Source of the DNA: Maricaulis sp036231565
GTDB lineage: Bacteria; Pseudomonadota; Alphaproteobacteria; Caulobacterales; Maricaulaceae
Assembly: GCA_036231565.1 (NCBI GenBank)
Contig: JAZAHA010000058.1
Coordinates: 1 to 64,000 of the forward strand
Reading direction: 5' to 3'
DNA: 64,000 nucleotides
The notes under the pieces were generated by a model. That model was not told where the DNA came from, made no database searches, and saw only the letters and a list, made by a program, of their open reading frames with translations. Below, piece after piece: positions 17,346-25,922 of the stretch. The translations under genes were made by a program, and so were the position numbers. Position 1 is the first letter of the stretch. Each line of letters begins with the position of its first letter.

Positions 17346-18149
17346 ATGCCGCCTTCCGGTCATACAAAGCCGCATGTCCTCGTGATCGGCGCGCTGGGCG
17401 GCTCAGGCACCCGGGCCGTGGCGGACGCCTTCAGCCGGATCGGGTATGTCCACGGCCCGGCCCTGAACCGTTCGCGGGACTGTCTGAGCTTCACCTACCT
17501 GTTTGTCCGCACCGGCTGGATGCACGGGCCCGTGCCGCCGGTCGCGGACCGCCTTGCCGTATTGCGCCGGGTGGCGGTCTCGGGAACGGCGCCGGAGGCC
17601 CCGCCGCTCGACCGGCTCACGGATGCGGTGACGGAACGGGTTCCGCCGGCCGGCAGTCAGCCCTTCATGATCAAGGAGCCCAACAGCCACATCTTTGCCG
17701 ACGCGATTCTGGACGAATGGCCGGATGCGAGCTTCCTTTTTGTTCACCGTCACCCGCTGGACATGGCCTTCAGCGGAAACACCAACCAGCTCAAACGGTG
17801 GGGACCGCAGCTGGGGATCGATGCGGCAGGCAGCGGCTCGCCCGAGGCCGCCCAGCTTGATCTGTGGATCCGGGCCTACGAGACCCAGGTTCAGCGCCGC
17901 ACGCGCTATCCCGGACGGACCGGCGAGCTGGACTATGACCGTTTCGTGCAGGCGCCCGAAGCCGTGCTGTCCGGAACCTGTTCCGCGCTCGGTTTCGATC
18001 CCTCGGCGGAGGTCCTGGCGGAGGCCTGCGCGGGCGTTGTGATTCCTGAGAGCGTCGGCCGCTGGCGGCAGGCTGACCTGTCGGTGTTCCGCGCCGACCA
18101 GATCGCCTGGTGCGCGGATAATGGCTGGCTGGACGGGCCGGTCAGTTGA
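17346..18149 (+). CDS. sulfotransferase-like protein
   Basis: The 267-residue product starts with VLVIGALGGSGTRAVADAF (11-29), a P-loop-like PAPS site. It continues with IKEPNSHIF (109-117) and LFVHRHPLDMAFS (131-143), which match the acceptor and 3'-phosphate segments of sulfotransferases. ATG 17346 has AAGGAG (17331-17336) 9 nt upstream. The gene overlaps gspF by 8 bp at the 3' ends (convergent) and marks the edge between the polysaccharide region and the type II secretion locus. It is the third such gene within 8 kb, which suggests several sulfated positions or acceptors. Confidence 0.72.
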   Translation: MPPSGHTKPHVLVIGALGGSGTRAVADAFSRIGYVHGPALNRSRDCLSFTYLFVRTGWMHGPVPPVADRLAVLRRVAVSGTAPEAPPLDRLTDAVTERVPPAGSQPFMIKEPNSHIFADAILDEWPDASFLFVHRHPLDMAFSGNTNQLKRWGPQLGIDAAGSGSPEAAQLDLWIRAYETQVQRRTRYPGRTGELDYDRFVQAPEAVLSGTCSALGFDPSAEVLAEACAGVVIPESVGRWRQADLSVFRADQIAWCADNGWLDGPVS

Positions 18150-19344
18150 TCTGGAAACTGTAGAGGCTGGACATTGCCAGCACGAGGCTGATCACGATCA
18201 GGCCGATGATCGAGGCGATGAAGGCGATCGCCAGGGGTTCCGCCAGAGAGGTCAGGCGTTTGGCGAGGTTGCGGGCTTCCTGCTCGCCGGCTTCCGCGAC
18301 GAAGATCAGCATCTCGTCGAGCGCGCCGGACAGGCGGCCGGTCCGGACCAGATTTAGCGTCATCGCGTCGGTGGTTGTGTGAGCGCGCAGCGCGCTTTCC
18401 AGCGCCTCGCCGGATCGCACGGCGCGGCGCACCTGTTCAAGCCCCTCGCGGCGGCGCGGCGACAGCACGCCGCGTTCGGCCAGGGCCAGCGCGTCGATCA
18501 GGCCGGCGCCGGCGGACAGGGCGGTACCGGTGACACGGGCCCAGCGCGCCGTGTCGCTGGATTCGAGAAAGCGGCCGAGCACGGGCATGCGGAAGGCCAG
18601 CGCGGTGAGTGCCCGGCGCGTGGCCGGCGCTCGCCAGGCCTGCACCACCAGTACCAGCGCAGCCACCGCCCCGCCGATCACCAGGGGCGCATTGGCGTTG
18701 AAGAACTGGCCGATCCCCAGCACGATCCGCGAGATCGCGGGAATGTCGGCCTGGGCGTTGTCGAGCAGGGCGGAAAAGCGCGGCACCACGAACATGAAGA
18801 TGAAGATGACGGCACCGACGCCCGCAACAGCCAGGAAGGCCGGATAGGCCAGCGCATTGCGCACTTCCTCGACCGAGGCGAGATCGCGCTCCATCTGGCT
18901 GGCGACCTCGTTGAGGCGCACATCGAGCGAGCCGGTGGCTTCGCCCAGTTCGACCAGGCGCGGCGCATAGTCGGGAAGCACCGGCATGTGCCGGCTCAGC
19001 GCGCCTGACAGCCGCCCCCCGCCGCGCAGGTCCGACCGGATCAGCCGCATCTGCTCGGACAGTTCGCGGCACGGTTCTTCCTCGAGCAGGCTGTCGAAGG
19101 CGGCCAGCAGGGGCGAGCCGGCCTTGAGCAGGGTCGCCAGCTGGCGGATGAAGCGATGACGGTCCTTGGGGCGGGCACGGCGGCGATCGAAGCGCTGGCC
19201 GTCACCGTCGGCCGAGCGGACCTCATAGGCCAGAATGCCCTGCGTGCGCAGCTGGCTGATCGCCTCGGCATCGTCGGCGGCGCTGATCCGGCCCTCGACC
19301 GGGGCACCGTCGCGCTTGAGACCCTTGTAGCTGAAACTGGCCAT
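18142..19344 (-). CDS. gspF: type II secretion system inner-membrane platform protein GspF
   Basis: GspF is the polytopic platform protein that couples the GspE ATPase to pseudopilus assembly. The 400-residue length is typical. Two homologous T2SSF domains are seen (about 70-190 and 270-390), each followed by hydrophobic helices, with a last helix near the C-terminus (LAIAFIASIIGLIVISLVLAM). The N-terminal MASFSYKGLKRDG is the usual GspF/PilC opening. It lies 3 bp downstream of gspE on the same strand. It could in principle serve type IV pili, but the surrounding gsp genes make GspF far more likely. Confidence 0.93.
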   Translation of the reverse strand: MASFSYKGLKRDGAPVEGRISAADDAEAISQLRTQGILAYEVRSADGDGQRFDRRRARPKDRHRFIRQLATLLKAGSPLLAAFDSLLEEEPCRELSEQMRLIRSDLRGGGRLSGALSRHMPVLPDYAPRLVELGEATGSLDVRLNEVASQMERDLASVEEVRNALAYPAFLAVAGVGAVIFIFMFVVPRFSALLDNAQADIPAISRIVLGIGQFFNANAPLVIGGAVAALVLVVQAWRAPATRRALTALAFRMPVLGRFLESSDTARWARVTGTALSAGAGLIDALALAERGVLSPRRREGLEQVRRAVRSGEALESALRAHTTTDAMTLNLVRTGRLSGALDEMLIFVAEAGEQEARNLAKRLTSLAEPLAIAFIASIIGLIVISLVLAMSSLYSFQIN

Positions 19345-19347
19345 GCC

Positions 19348-21162
19348 CTAGCCCCGGCCGCGCGCGGCCTGGAGGGCGGCGGGCGCCTCGATCTCCTCGG
19401 CCCCGCCGCCGAGCACGCGCATCACTTCAGCCACGGAGGTGACACCGGTGCGCGCCTTCAGCAGGCCGTCCTCCAGCATGGAGAGATAGCCTGCCTGGCG
19501 CGCGGCATCGAGGATGGCCTCCTGGCCGGCGGCGTGGGCGATGGCCTCCTTGACGGCGCCGTCCACGGCGGCGGCCTCATAGACGGCAATCCGGCCGATA
19601 TAACCCTGGCCGCGGCAGGCATCGCAGCCACGGGCGACGCGCCAGTTGGCGGGACTGTGGAAGGCATCGTCCGGCCAGAGGACACCACGCTCGCGTGCAG
19701 CCGCGATCAGGCGGTCGGCCGTGGCGACCTCGTCGGCCGGCGCCGGCACCGCGCATTCGGCGCACAGGCGCCGCAGCAGGCGCTGGGCGATCAGGCCGCG
19801 CAGCGAGGCGGAAACCAGGAAGGGCTCGACGCCCAGATCGGTCAGGCGCTCGATGGCGCCGAGCGCGGTATTGGTGTGCAGGGTTGAGAAGACGAGGTGG
19901 CCGGTCAGGGCCGACTGGATGGCGATGCGCGCCGTCTCGGTATCGCGGATCTCGCCGATCATGATGACATCGGGGTCCTGGCGCAGGATGGCGCGCAGGC
20001 CGCGGGCGAAGTCATAGCCGATATCGGCCCGCGCCTGCACCTGGGTGACGCCGTCCATGTCGTATTCGACCGGGTCCTCGATGGTGATGATCTTGCGCTG
20101 GCCGTCATTGATGAGTTCGAGCGCGCGGTAGAGCGTGGTCGACTTGCCCGAGCCGGTCGGCCCGGTGACCAGGATCACGCCATTGGGCTCGCGGATGATG
20201 CGGTCGAAGACGCGCCGCTGCGGACCGGCCAGGCCGAGACCGTCCAGCGAGGGCAGTTCCTGGCGCTTGCGCAGCAGGCGCAGCACCAGCGATTCGCCCC
20301 AGGCCCCGGGCAGGGAGGAGACGCGCAGGTCGATGTCCTGGCCGGCAAAGCGCACGGTCTGGCGGCCGTCCTGGGGCAGGCGGCGTTCGGCAATGTCCAT
20401 GGCCGAGACCAGCTTGATGCGCGAGGCGACGGCATCGAAACGGGATTTGGGCTGGGTCTGGACCTGGCGCAGCACGCCATCGACCCGGAAGCGGACCTGG
20501 AATTCGTGCTCGAAGGGTTCGATATGGATGTCGGACGCGCCGTCCCGCAGGGCATCCTCGAACACGGCATTGACGAAGTCGATGACGGGCGCTTCCTCGG
20601 CCATCTCGCGCAGGCGTTCAACATCGGTCAGCGCGCTCTCGCGGGTGCGGGCCCCGGCCGATTGCAGGCGGGCGAGCGCGCTTTCCAGCAGGCGGTTGGG
20701 GCCGAGCACCAGGCGGGTCTCGCCGGACCAGGCACCGCCCAGGCGTTCCAGCAGGCCCGGATCGAGCGGATTGCGGGCCAGGACAACGAGATCGGCCGCG
20801 CCGGCGGCGGGCGGCTCTGCGACCGTCTCGCCGGTGAGCGGGGCGAAGCCGGCATCGCCGGCGGCGCACCACCACAGCACGGCGCCCTTTTCGGCAAGCC
20901 AGCGCAGCGGCAGGCCGAGCGCGGCGGGCGCGGCGGCATAGAGCGCTTCCTCGCGCGGCAGGGCGGAAGGCGGCAGAACAGGCAGGCCGAGCTGGGCGGA
21001 CAGGGCGGACAGGAGGCGTTCTTCGGCGACGGCGCCGAGGCGCAGCAGGGCCTGGCCGAACAGGACGGGCGTCTCGCGCTGATAGGCCAGCGCCTGGTCG
21101 ATATCGGCGGCCGTGACAGCCCCCGCCTCCAGCAGCAATTCACCGATCCGGCGTCGATCCAT
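19348..21162 (-). CDS. gspE: type II secretion system ATPase GspE
   Basis: GspE hydrolyses ATP in the cytoplasm to power pseudopilus extension. The 604-residue protein has an N-terminal GspE/PilB N domain, Walker A GPTGSGKST at 334-342, and the Asp box IEDPVEYDMDGVTQVQ. Walker B/His segments lie in MIGEIRDTETARIAIQ and HLVFSTLHTN. The zinc-binding tetracysteine (C467, C470, C513, C516) is complete. I prefer ATG 21162 over a GTG three codons upstream because GGGAGGG then sits about 8 nt away. It forms an operon with gspF. The neighbouring exported-protein gene has its own terminator, so gspE probably has its own promoter just upstream. Confidence 0.95.
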   Translation of the reverse strand: MDRRRIGELLLEAGAVTAADIDQALAYQRETPVLFGQALLRLGAVAEERLLSALSAQLGLPVLPPSALPREEALYAAAPAALGLPLRWLAEKGAVLWWCAAGDAGFAPLTGETVAEPPAAGAADLVVLARNPLDPGLLERLGGAWSGETRLVLGPNRLLESALARLQSAGARTRESALTDVERLREMAEEAPVIDFVNAVFEDALRDGASDIHIEPFEHEFQVRFRVDGVLRQVQTQPKSRFDAVASRIKLVSAMDIAERRLPQDGRQTVRFAGQDIDLRVSSLPGAWGESLVLRLLRKRQELPSLDGLGLAGPQRRVFDRIIREPNGVILVTGPTGSGKSTTLYRALELINDGQRKIITIEDPVEYDMDGVTQVQARADIGYDFARGLRAILRQDPDVIMIGEIRDTETARIAIQSALTGHLVFSTLHTNTALGAIERLTDLGVEPFLVSASLRGLIAQRLLRRLCAECAVPAPADEVATADRLIAAARERGVLWPDDAFHSPANWRVARGCDACRGQGYIGRIAVYEAAAVDGAVKEAIAHAAGQEAILDAARQAGYLSMLEDGLLKARTGVTSVAEVMRVLGGGAEEIEAPAALQAARGRG

Positions 21163-21307
21163 CACGCACACCCTCCCGCAGTGCCGCCGCCCGGCACCGC
21201 CGACGAGTTAGACCGCGCCGCCGCCGCCAAGGCAAGCCCCGCTGCTGACGCAGCGCGGCCCGGGCGGGACAGGCGCACCGGCCCGGCAACGGCATGCGGA
21301 CAAAAAG

Positions 21308-21331
21308 AAAGGGCGGCCGAAGCCGCCCTTT
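21308..21331 (-). terminator. intrinsic terminator of the exported-protein gene
   Basis: A perfect 10-bp stem (21308-21317 with 21322-21331) closes a TTCG loop. On the minus strand it is followed by CTTTTTG. It lies 27 nt after the stop of the gene at 21358 and before gspE, separating the two transcripts. Confidence 0.88.
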
Positions 21332-21357
21332 CCCATTCCGTAGAGCAAAAGCTCGAC

Positions 21358-22827
21358 TTAGCCGTCGAAGCCGGTGCCCGTCACGATGTTGTTGCGCGAC
21401 AGCAGACGGCGGACGTTGATCTGGCCGTTAAACGCACCGTCAGCCTGAGCGACAGCGTTGATCGTGTCCGCACGACGAACGCGGAACTGGATGTCGGCAT
21501 TGCCTTCACCCGCACCCAGCGCGGCGTTCAGATCGGCGGAGTCGAACGTGGCCGTCCAAGTATTGTTGGCGGATGCCACGATGCTGGCGCCAGAGACGCA
21601 GTTCCAGCCGGAGTTCGCGATGGTCGTGTTGGTGTCAGAAGCCTGAACTTCAATGCAAGCACCCGCTTCAGACAGATCGGTCGGCAGGCCCGTCACGCGG
21701 AAAGCGTTGTTGGTACCACCAGAGGAACGAACGCTGACCCACTCGAAAGCATTGCCAACGGTCGGGACGTCGGTGTTGAGGCCGTCATCACGATCAATAG
21801 ATGCCAGCGCGCCTGCAGACAGACCCGACACAGCGTAACCAGCATTGGCGGTAACGTTGATGGCGGCGGTCGGCGTCTGGGCCACGACAGCATCGACGTT
21901 ATCAGGGGTGAAGGAGATCACACCATTGCCAAGGCCATCAAGCGCTGCAAGTTCACCAGGAGTAACCGGGCACGTGAAGGTGCCGGCAAGCGCATCTTCA
22001 ACACACGCGCCTGCAACGCCAACCGCCGCAACAGAGGCGATACCGGTGGTGCCTTGCGGGAAGGTCACAACCAGCGAAGCAGAAGCAACGGCATCTGTCG
22101 CCGTGATTTGCGCGATAGCAGCGCCACCATCGACATTGATGTTTTCAACCGGGCCTGCGCTGTCAAAGTCAAAAGTGTTGCGGAATTGGAAATCGACTTC
22201 GCCGAGGCTGAAGGGCGTCGCCGGACCAATGCCATTCGAATTGACCGTGGCAGTCGCACCGGCGGTCACAGCGCGGCCAGCGGCGGGATATGCGTCGGCT
22301 TCAATCACGACGTTGTACGTCTCATTCGCAGCAGCAAAGGTGCCGCAATCAGCAGTACAATTGTAGTTGATCGTCATCGAAGCTTGGCCAGGAGACACAC
22401 GCTCGACCGGAAGGGTCCAAGTGTTGTCATTGCCGCACGCATTGAGGTTAGCAGCACCGCTGGAGTCATTCTGAACAACAACCGAAGTGCCTTGCGAGCC
22501 GCCACCGGACTGGATGGTGAAGGTACAGTTGGCGGCGTCAACACCGGCAGCAAAATCGGTGTTCGCCAGCACGCGGCTGAAACGAAGATTATTCAGCGTA
22601 ATGGTGACATCGAGAACCGAAGCGGCACCAAGGCTATTAAAAGTGCCCGTGCCGCTAGCATCGGTATCAACAGTGATAACAGTATTGTCAGCGATCGCAC
22701 CGTCGAACTCTGACGCAAATTGAGTGTTTTCGGCAAGATTGCCGCCAACCGAAGCTTCTTGAGCGTTCGCTGCACCAGCAACGAGGGCGATCGCCGCCGC
22801 ACCGGTGAGAAGTTGAGTCATTTTCAT
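21358..22827 (-). CDS. exported protein of unknown function encoded inside the T2SS locus
   Basis: I do not recognise this 489-residue protein. A clear Sec signal peptide (MKMTQLLTGAAAIALVAG, cleavage after ANA at about residue 22) shows export. The mature part is acidic, rich in Ala, Thr, Asn, Val and Gly, and looks all-beta, with several spaced cysteines that could form disulfides. There is no lipobox, repeat or membrane segment. ATG 22827 has AGGGGG about 9 nt upstream. The gene is monocistronic with its own strong terminator, and its codon use differs from its neighbours (more AAC, GCA and GTT, lower GC), as in highly expressed or acquired genes. Its position between gspE and gspH makes it a candidate T2SS substrate or surface component; this is inference. 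Confidence 0.72.
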   Translation of the reverse strand: MKMTQLLTGAAAIALVAGAANAQEASVGGNLAENTQFASEFDGAIADNTVITVDTDASGTGTFNSLGAASVLDVTITLNNLRFSRVLANTDFAAGVDAANCTFTIQSGGGSQGTSVVVQNDSSGAANLNACGNDNTWTLPVERVSPGQASMTINYNCTADCGTFAAANETYNVVIEADAYPAAGRAVTAGATATVNSNGIGPATPFSLGEVDFQFRNTFDFDSAGPVENINVDGGAAIAQITATDAVASASLVVTFPQGTTGIASVAAVGVAGACVEDALAGTFTCPVTPGELAALDGLGNGVISFTPDNVDAVVAQTPTAAINVTANAGYAVSGLSAGALASIDRDDGLNTDVPTVGNAFEWVSVRSSGGTNNAFRVTGLPTDLSEAGACIEVQASDTNTTIANSGWNCVSGASIVASANNTWTATFDSADLNAALGAGEGNADIQFRVRRADTINAVAQADGAFNGQINVRRLLSRNNIVTGTGFDG

Positions 22828-23178
22828 AGGGAATACCCCCTCTTTCCTACACAAAGTCATGGCCATGACAGCAGCCACGACGTTTTTCAAACGATCCAGG
22901 TGTGGGTTTCGTTAATGACGGGCCGCGAAGTACAGCCGGTGCCTCCCCCTCACCTTTCGCGCCAGAGAAACCCCGTGACGCTGCGGAGCAAGAAAGCCGA
23001 TCAGCAGGCCCTCTGTCAACTGGAAACAATTGCCGGGGCGTGCCGCATCCACCGCGCGACACGAAAGCCACACCACGCACGTCACCCAATTGTCACAGGT
23101 TTGAAAAAAAACGGGTATCGCGTATCGCCAGCCCTGCCGGGCGTGGCCGGGCCGGACACCCCGAATACGGGTGCCAAA
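22828..23178. other. 351-bp intergenic region between the exported-protein gene and gspH
   Basis: Both flanking genes are on the minus strand, so this stretch should hold the 3' end of the gspGH transcript and the promoter and leader of the exported-protein gene. I see a T8 run on the minus strand (23104-23111) about 15 nt past a bulged 8-bp stem at 23127-23147, a weak terminator candidate. No open frame here has convincing coding character, and no clear -35/-10 pair stood out. Confidence 0.4.
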
Positions 23179-23598
23179 CTACGGCTCTACAACCTCAAAT
23201 TCGGCCCGGCAGGCCGGCGGCGAGACGGGCCGCTCCCAGATGCGTTCACGCGGGCTCGTAATGCGGATACGGCCCTCGCTGCAGGCCCCGGAAGGGTAGA
23301 GTGTCCAGGGCCCGGCCAGTCCGGCCTGCCAGCCGCGCGGCATGCCGTTCAGGTCCGCAAGCGGACCGGCGGGAAAATCGGCCGGCGCGCCGGCCAGGCG
23401 GGCCCCGGTGCGCTGGTCGAGCATCCAGGCATTCAGCGCTGCAAAGGCTTCGCGCACCTGCTGGCGTTCGTGCAGGGCGGCCATGGAGGGAATCGACAGG
23501 GCCACTGCGAGGGCGAGAATCGCCAGGGCGATCATGACTTCCAGCAGGCTGTAGCCGCCCTGTCTGTCGCTGCGGCCGCTGGCGCAGCGGTGCCTCAC
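23179..23598 (-). CDS. gspH: type II secretion minor pseudopilin, GspH-like
   Basis: The 139-residue protein has a short basic leader and a prepilin peptidase site: G15 before Y16, with the conserved Glu at residue 20 (GYSLLEVMIALAILALAV). The hydrophobic helix is followed by a small globular domain with two cysteines. Position directly after gspG and the length fit GspH. It starts at GTG 23598 in a GTGA overlap with the gspG stop. The globular part is too divergent to exclude another minor pseudopilin by eye. Confidence 0.78.
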   Translation of the reverse strand: MRHRCASGRSDRQGGYSLLEVMIALAILALAVALSIPSMAALHERQQVREAFAALNAWMLDQRTGARLAGAPADFPAGPLADLNGMPRGWQAGLAGPWTLYPSGACSEGRIRITSPRERIWERPVSPPACRAEFEVVEP

Positions 23599-24104
23599 CC
23601 GACGGTGTCCGGGTCTTCGGCACCGGCGCCGGCGCGCGGATCGATATCGGCATTGAGGCCTTCGCCGCCCGGCGCGCCATCGGCGCCGAAGCTGTAGATA
23701 CGGCCGCGGCGCGACAGATCGGCGCCCGCCTCATACTGGTAGACCGTGCCCCAGGGGTCCTGCGGCAGGCCGCCATCCATATAGGGGCCGTTCCAGTTGG
23801 CGCCGGCATCGGCGCTGGGCGCGACGAGAAGGGTGAGCCCTTCCTCCTGGCTGGGATAGCGGCCCAGATCGAGGCGCATCGTGTCGAGCGCGGTCTCGAT
23901 CATGCGGATCTGGGTGAGGGCTGCGGCCTGTTTGGAACTGTCGAGCTGGCCGAACAGGCGCGGCGCGACGAGCGCGGCCAGGGTGGCAATGATGGCCACC
24001 GCGATGAGGACTTCCATCAGCGAATAACCGGCCTCGCCCTCAGCGCCATTGCGGCGGAACCCGTTGCGAACCCGGTCGGCAAATCGTCTGGCCAAACGCA
24101 TCAT
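23595..24104 (-). CDS. gspG: type II secretion major pseudopilin GspG
   Basis: GspG is the main subunit of the periplasmic pseudopilus. From ATG 24104 the product is 169 residues, with leader cleavage expected after G26 in GYSLMEVLIAVAIIATLAALV and the essential Glu at 31. The diagnostic GspG C-terminal pattern is present: LDLGRYPSQEEGL, then PYMDGGLPQDPWGTVYQY. The leader of about 26 residues is longer than the usual 6-10, so a start further downstream is possible, although no other ATG precedes the site. An ATG five codons upstream of 24104 also exists. The gene is translationally coupled to gspH and divergent from gspJ. Confidence 0.92.
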   Translation of the reverse strand: MMRLARRFADRVRNGFRRNGAEGEAGYSLMEVLIAVAIIATLAALVAPRLFGQLDSSKQAAALTQIRMIETALDTMRLDLGRYPSQEEGLTLLVAPSADAGANWNGPYMDGGLPQDPWGTVYQYEAGADLSRRGRIYSFGADGAPGGEGLNADIDPRAGAGAEDPDTVG

Positions 24105-24243
24105 TGCACAAACTCTCATCCTGAAGTCTTGTTCCGGCGGCGTATCCCCGAGGCAGCGGCGCGCCCTGCACAGCGTGCGGGGACTTGCATGCCGGCCGCT
24201 TGTCAGTCACTTACCACACGGCCCGTCGGCATTCTAGGACGCG

Positions 24244-24882
24244 ATGACACAGCGAGAGGACAGGAGCGGGGGCTTCACCCTGCTGGAGACGCTGATTGCG
24301 CTGGTGATCGCATCGATCACGGCGCTGGTGCTGCTGCAGTCGATCGCCTCGGTCGCCCAGGGCAGTGCGCGGGTGAACCGCGCCCTCGCCGAGGCGCTGG
24401 AGCGGGAATTCTCGGTCTCTGCGGTGCGCGACGCGCTGGCGTCGGCGGCGCCGGATTATCTGGACAAGCCGGGCGTCTATACCGGCGACACGGCCAGCCT
24501 GGCCGGCCTGACCCGGCGGCCGGTGCTGGACGCGCACGGCGTGCCCGCTCCGTTCTCCATGACGCTGACGCCGGCCGGAGACGGCACGGTGCTGACCTAT
24601 CGCGAGGGCGAGACCGCTTTCGAGGTGATGCGCTTCGAAACGGCCGGCGCCGAGTTCCGCTATGCCTACCGGACGCTGACCGGGCTCTATGCCGGCGACC
24701 CGCCGGAGACAATGGATGTGTGGCCGCCGGAAGAGGATTTCGATCCCTTCTACGATCATTTCCGCCCGCCGCCGGACCTGGTGATGGTGGTGGACAGCGA
24801 GGGCACTCTGCTGTGGGCGGTTGCGTCGGCTGGCTGGCATGCCCCGCCGATGCGCGGCAGCGATGTGGAGGGGATCCTGTGA
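24244..24882 (+). CDS. gspJ: type II secretion minor pseudopilin, GspJ-like
   Basis: The 212-residue pseudopilin has a leader MTQREDRSGG, cleavage before F11 and the conserved Glu at 15 (GFTLLETLIALVIASITALVLL). The length and its place directly before gspK match GspJ, which caps the pseudopilus with GspI and GspK. It opens the plus-strand T2SS operon and is divergent from gspG across 139 bp, which should contain both promoters. Its stop overlaps the next start (GTGA). Confidence 0.82.
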   Translation: MTQREDRSGGFTLLETLIALVIASITALVLLQSIASVAQGSARVNRALAEALEREFSVSAVRDALASAAPDYLDKPGVYTGDTASLAGLTRRPVLDAHGVPAPFSMTLTPAGDGTVLTYREGETAFEVMRFETAGAEFRYAYRTLTGLYAGDPPETMDVWPPEEDFDPFYDHFRPPPDLVMVVDSEGTLLWAVASAGWHAPPMRGSDVEGIL

Positions 24883-25922
24883 CCGGCCGGCGCACGCGCC
24901 GCCATGCCGGCGGGACACGGCGCGGCTATGTCTTCCCGCTGGCGCTGTGGACGATCGCCATCATCGCCGTGCTGCTGGGCGCAGCCTATACGGCGATGAG
25001 CGTGGCCAATGCCACGCTGGCCCGGCTGCAGGACCGCGATGCGGCGCTGGACGATTTCGCCCTGGCCGAACACACGCTGGTCACACTGCTGCTGACCGAA
25101 CCCATGGGGCTGAGCCAGCTGCGGGTCGGCGGCACGCGCAATCCGGACCCGATCACGGGCGGCTTCGGCGAAGGCGGCGAGCCGGTCTCGGCGACCGGCG
25201 ACCCCTATCTGGTCGAGGCGCCCGGCGGGCCGGTCGTGGTGCGGCTGGTCGCGGCGAACGGGCTGATCAATTTCAATGACGATCCGGGCCCGGCCGCCGA
25301 GGCGCTGCTGCAGGCGCTGGGCATGCCGCGCGCCGATGCCGAACGCCTGGCGGCACGGCTGGAGGATTTCATCGACGAGGACGATCAGCGGCGCCTGGGG
25401 GGCGCGGAAGCGGCCGAATATCCCGAGGGCCGCACGCCGCGCAACGCACCGCTCGCCACGGCAGCGGACGCCTGCGGGGCGCTGGGCTGGGACGAGGACG
25501 TTTCCCTGTGCGCCGATCCGCGGCTGATGGATCTTTACGCCTTTGCCGGGGCGCCCGGCGTGATGAGCGGCCGCCTGGCACCGCAATACCTGCTGCACCG
25601 GCTGCTGGACGACGAAACGGCCGTCGAGCGGGCGATGGACGCGCTGGAAAACCGCAACGCGCTGGTGCGGTTCTCCGATCTGGGTATCGAAGGTCTGGAC
25701 ACGCTGGAAGACAATTCGGCCCTGCCCGGGCCCAGCTTTCTCATTGTCACGCATCGCCCGGACGCGCGCTATGTGCAGCTCACACGGATCGACCTGACGC
25801 TGGCAAGCCTGTACAAACCCTATGATATTGCGTTTACGCATATTGTCGGGGGCTCGGAAATCGAAGGGGCGTTCCATGTCGAAGAGGTCGGCGAACTTGC
25901 CAGGCTTCCTCAGACCGATTGA
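24879..25922 (+). CDS. gspK: type II secretion minor pseudopilin GspK
   Basis: GspK is the large minor pseudopilin at the pseudopilus tip. The 347 residues from GTG 24879 include a basic leader with GYVFPLALWTIAIIAVLLGAA as the processing site and transmembrane helix. The periplasmic body carries the typical ANGLINFND and EDFIDEDDQRR segments near the helical insertion. GGAGG sits about 8 nt before the GTG, and the start overlaps the gspJ stop (GTGA). As in many GspK proteins, the Glu at +5 is absent; Leu occupies that region here. The gene runs 47 bp into gspL. Confidence 0.88.
   Translation: MTGRRTRRHAGGTRRGYVFPLALWTIAIIAVLLGAAYTAMSVANATLARLQDRDAALDDFALAEHTLVTLLLTEPMGLSQLRVGGTRNPDPITGGFGEGGEPVSATGDPYLVEAPGGPVVVRLVAANGLINFNDDPGPAAEALLQALGMPRADAERLAARLEDFIDEDDQRRLGGAEAAEYPEGRTPRNAPLATAADACGALGWDEDVSLCADPRLMDLYAFAGAPGVMSGRLAPQYLLHRLLDDETAVERAMDALENRNALVRFSDLGIEGLDTLEDNSALPGPSFLIVTHRPDARYVQLTRIDLTLASLYKPYDIAFTHIVGGSEIEGAFHVEEVGELARLPQTD

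Noticed and set aside
19897..22713. A 938-codon open frame on the plus strand
   Set aside because: It is antisense to gspE and the exported-protein gene, both of which have clear motifs or a signal peptide on the minus strand.
23104..23147. A strong terminator after gspH
   Set aside because: The stem is short and bulged, and the T8 run is about 15 nt away. I mention it only as a weak candidate in the intergenic entry.
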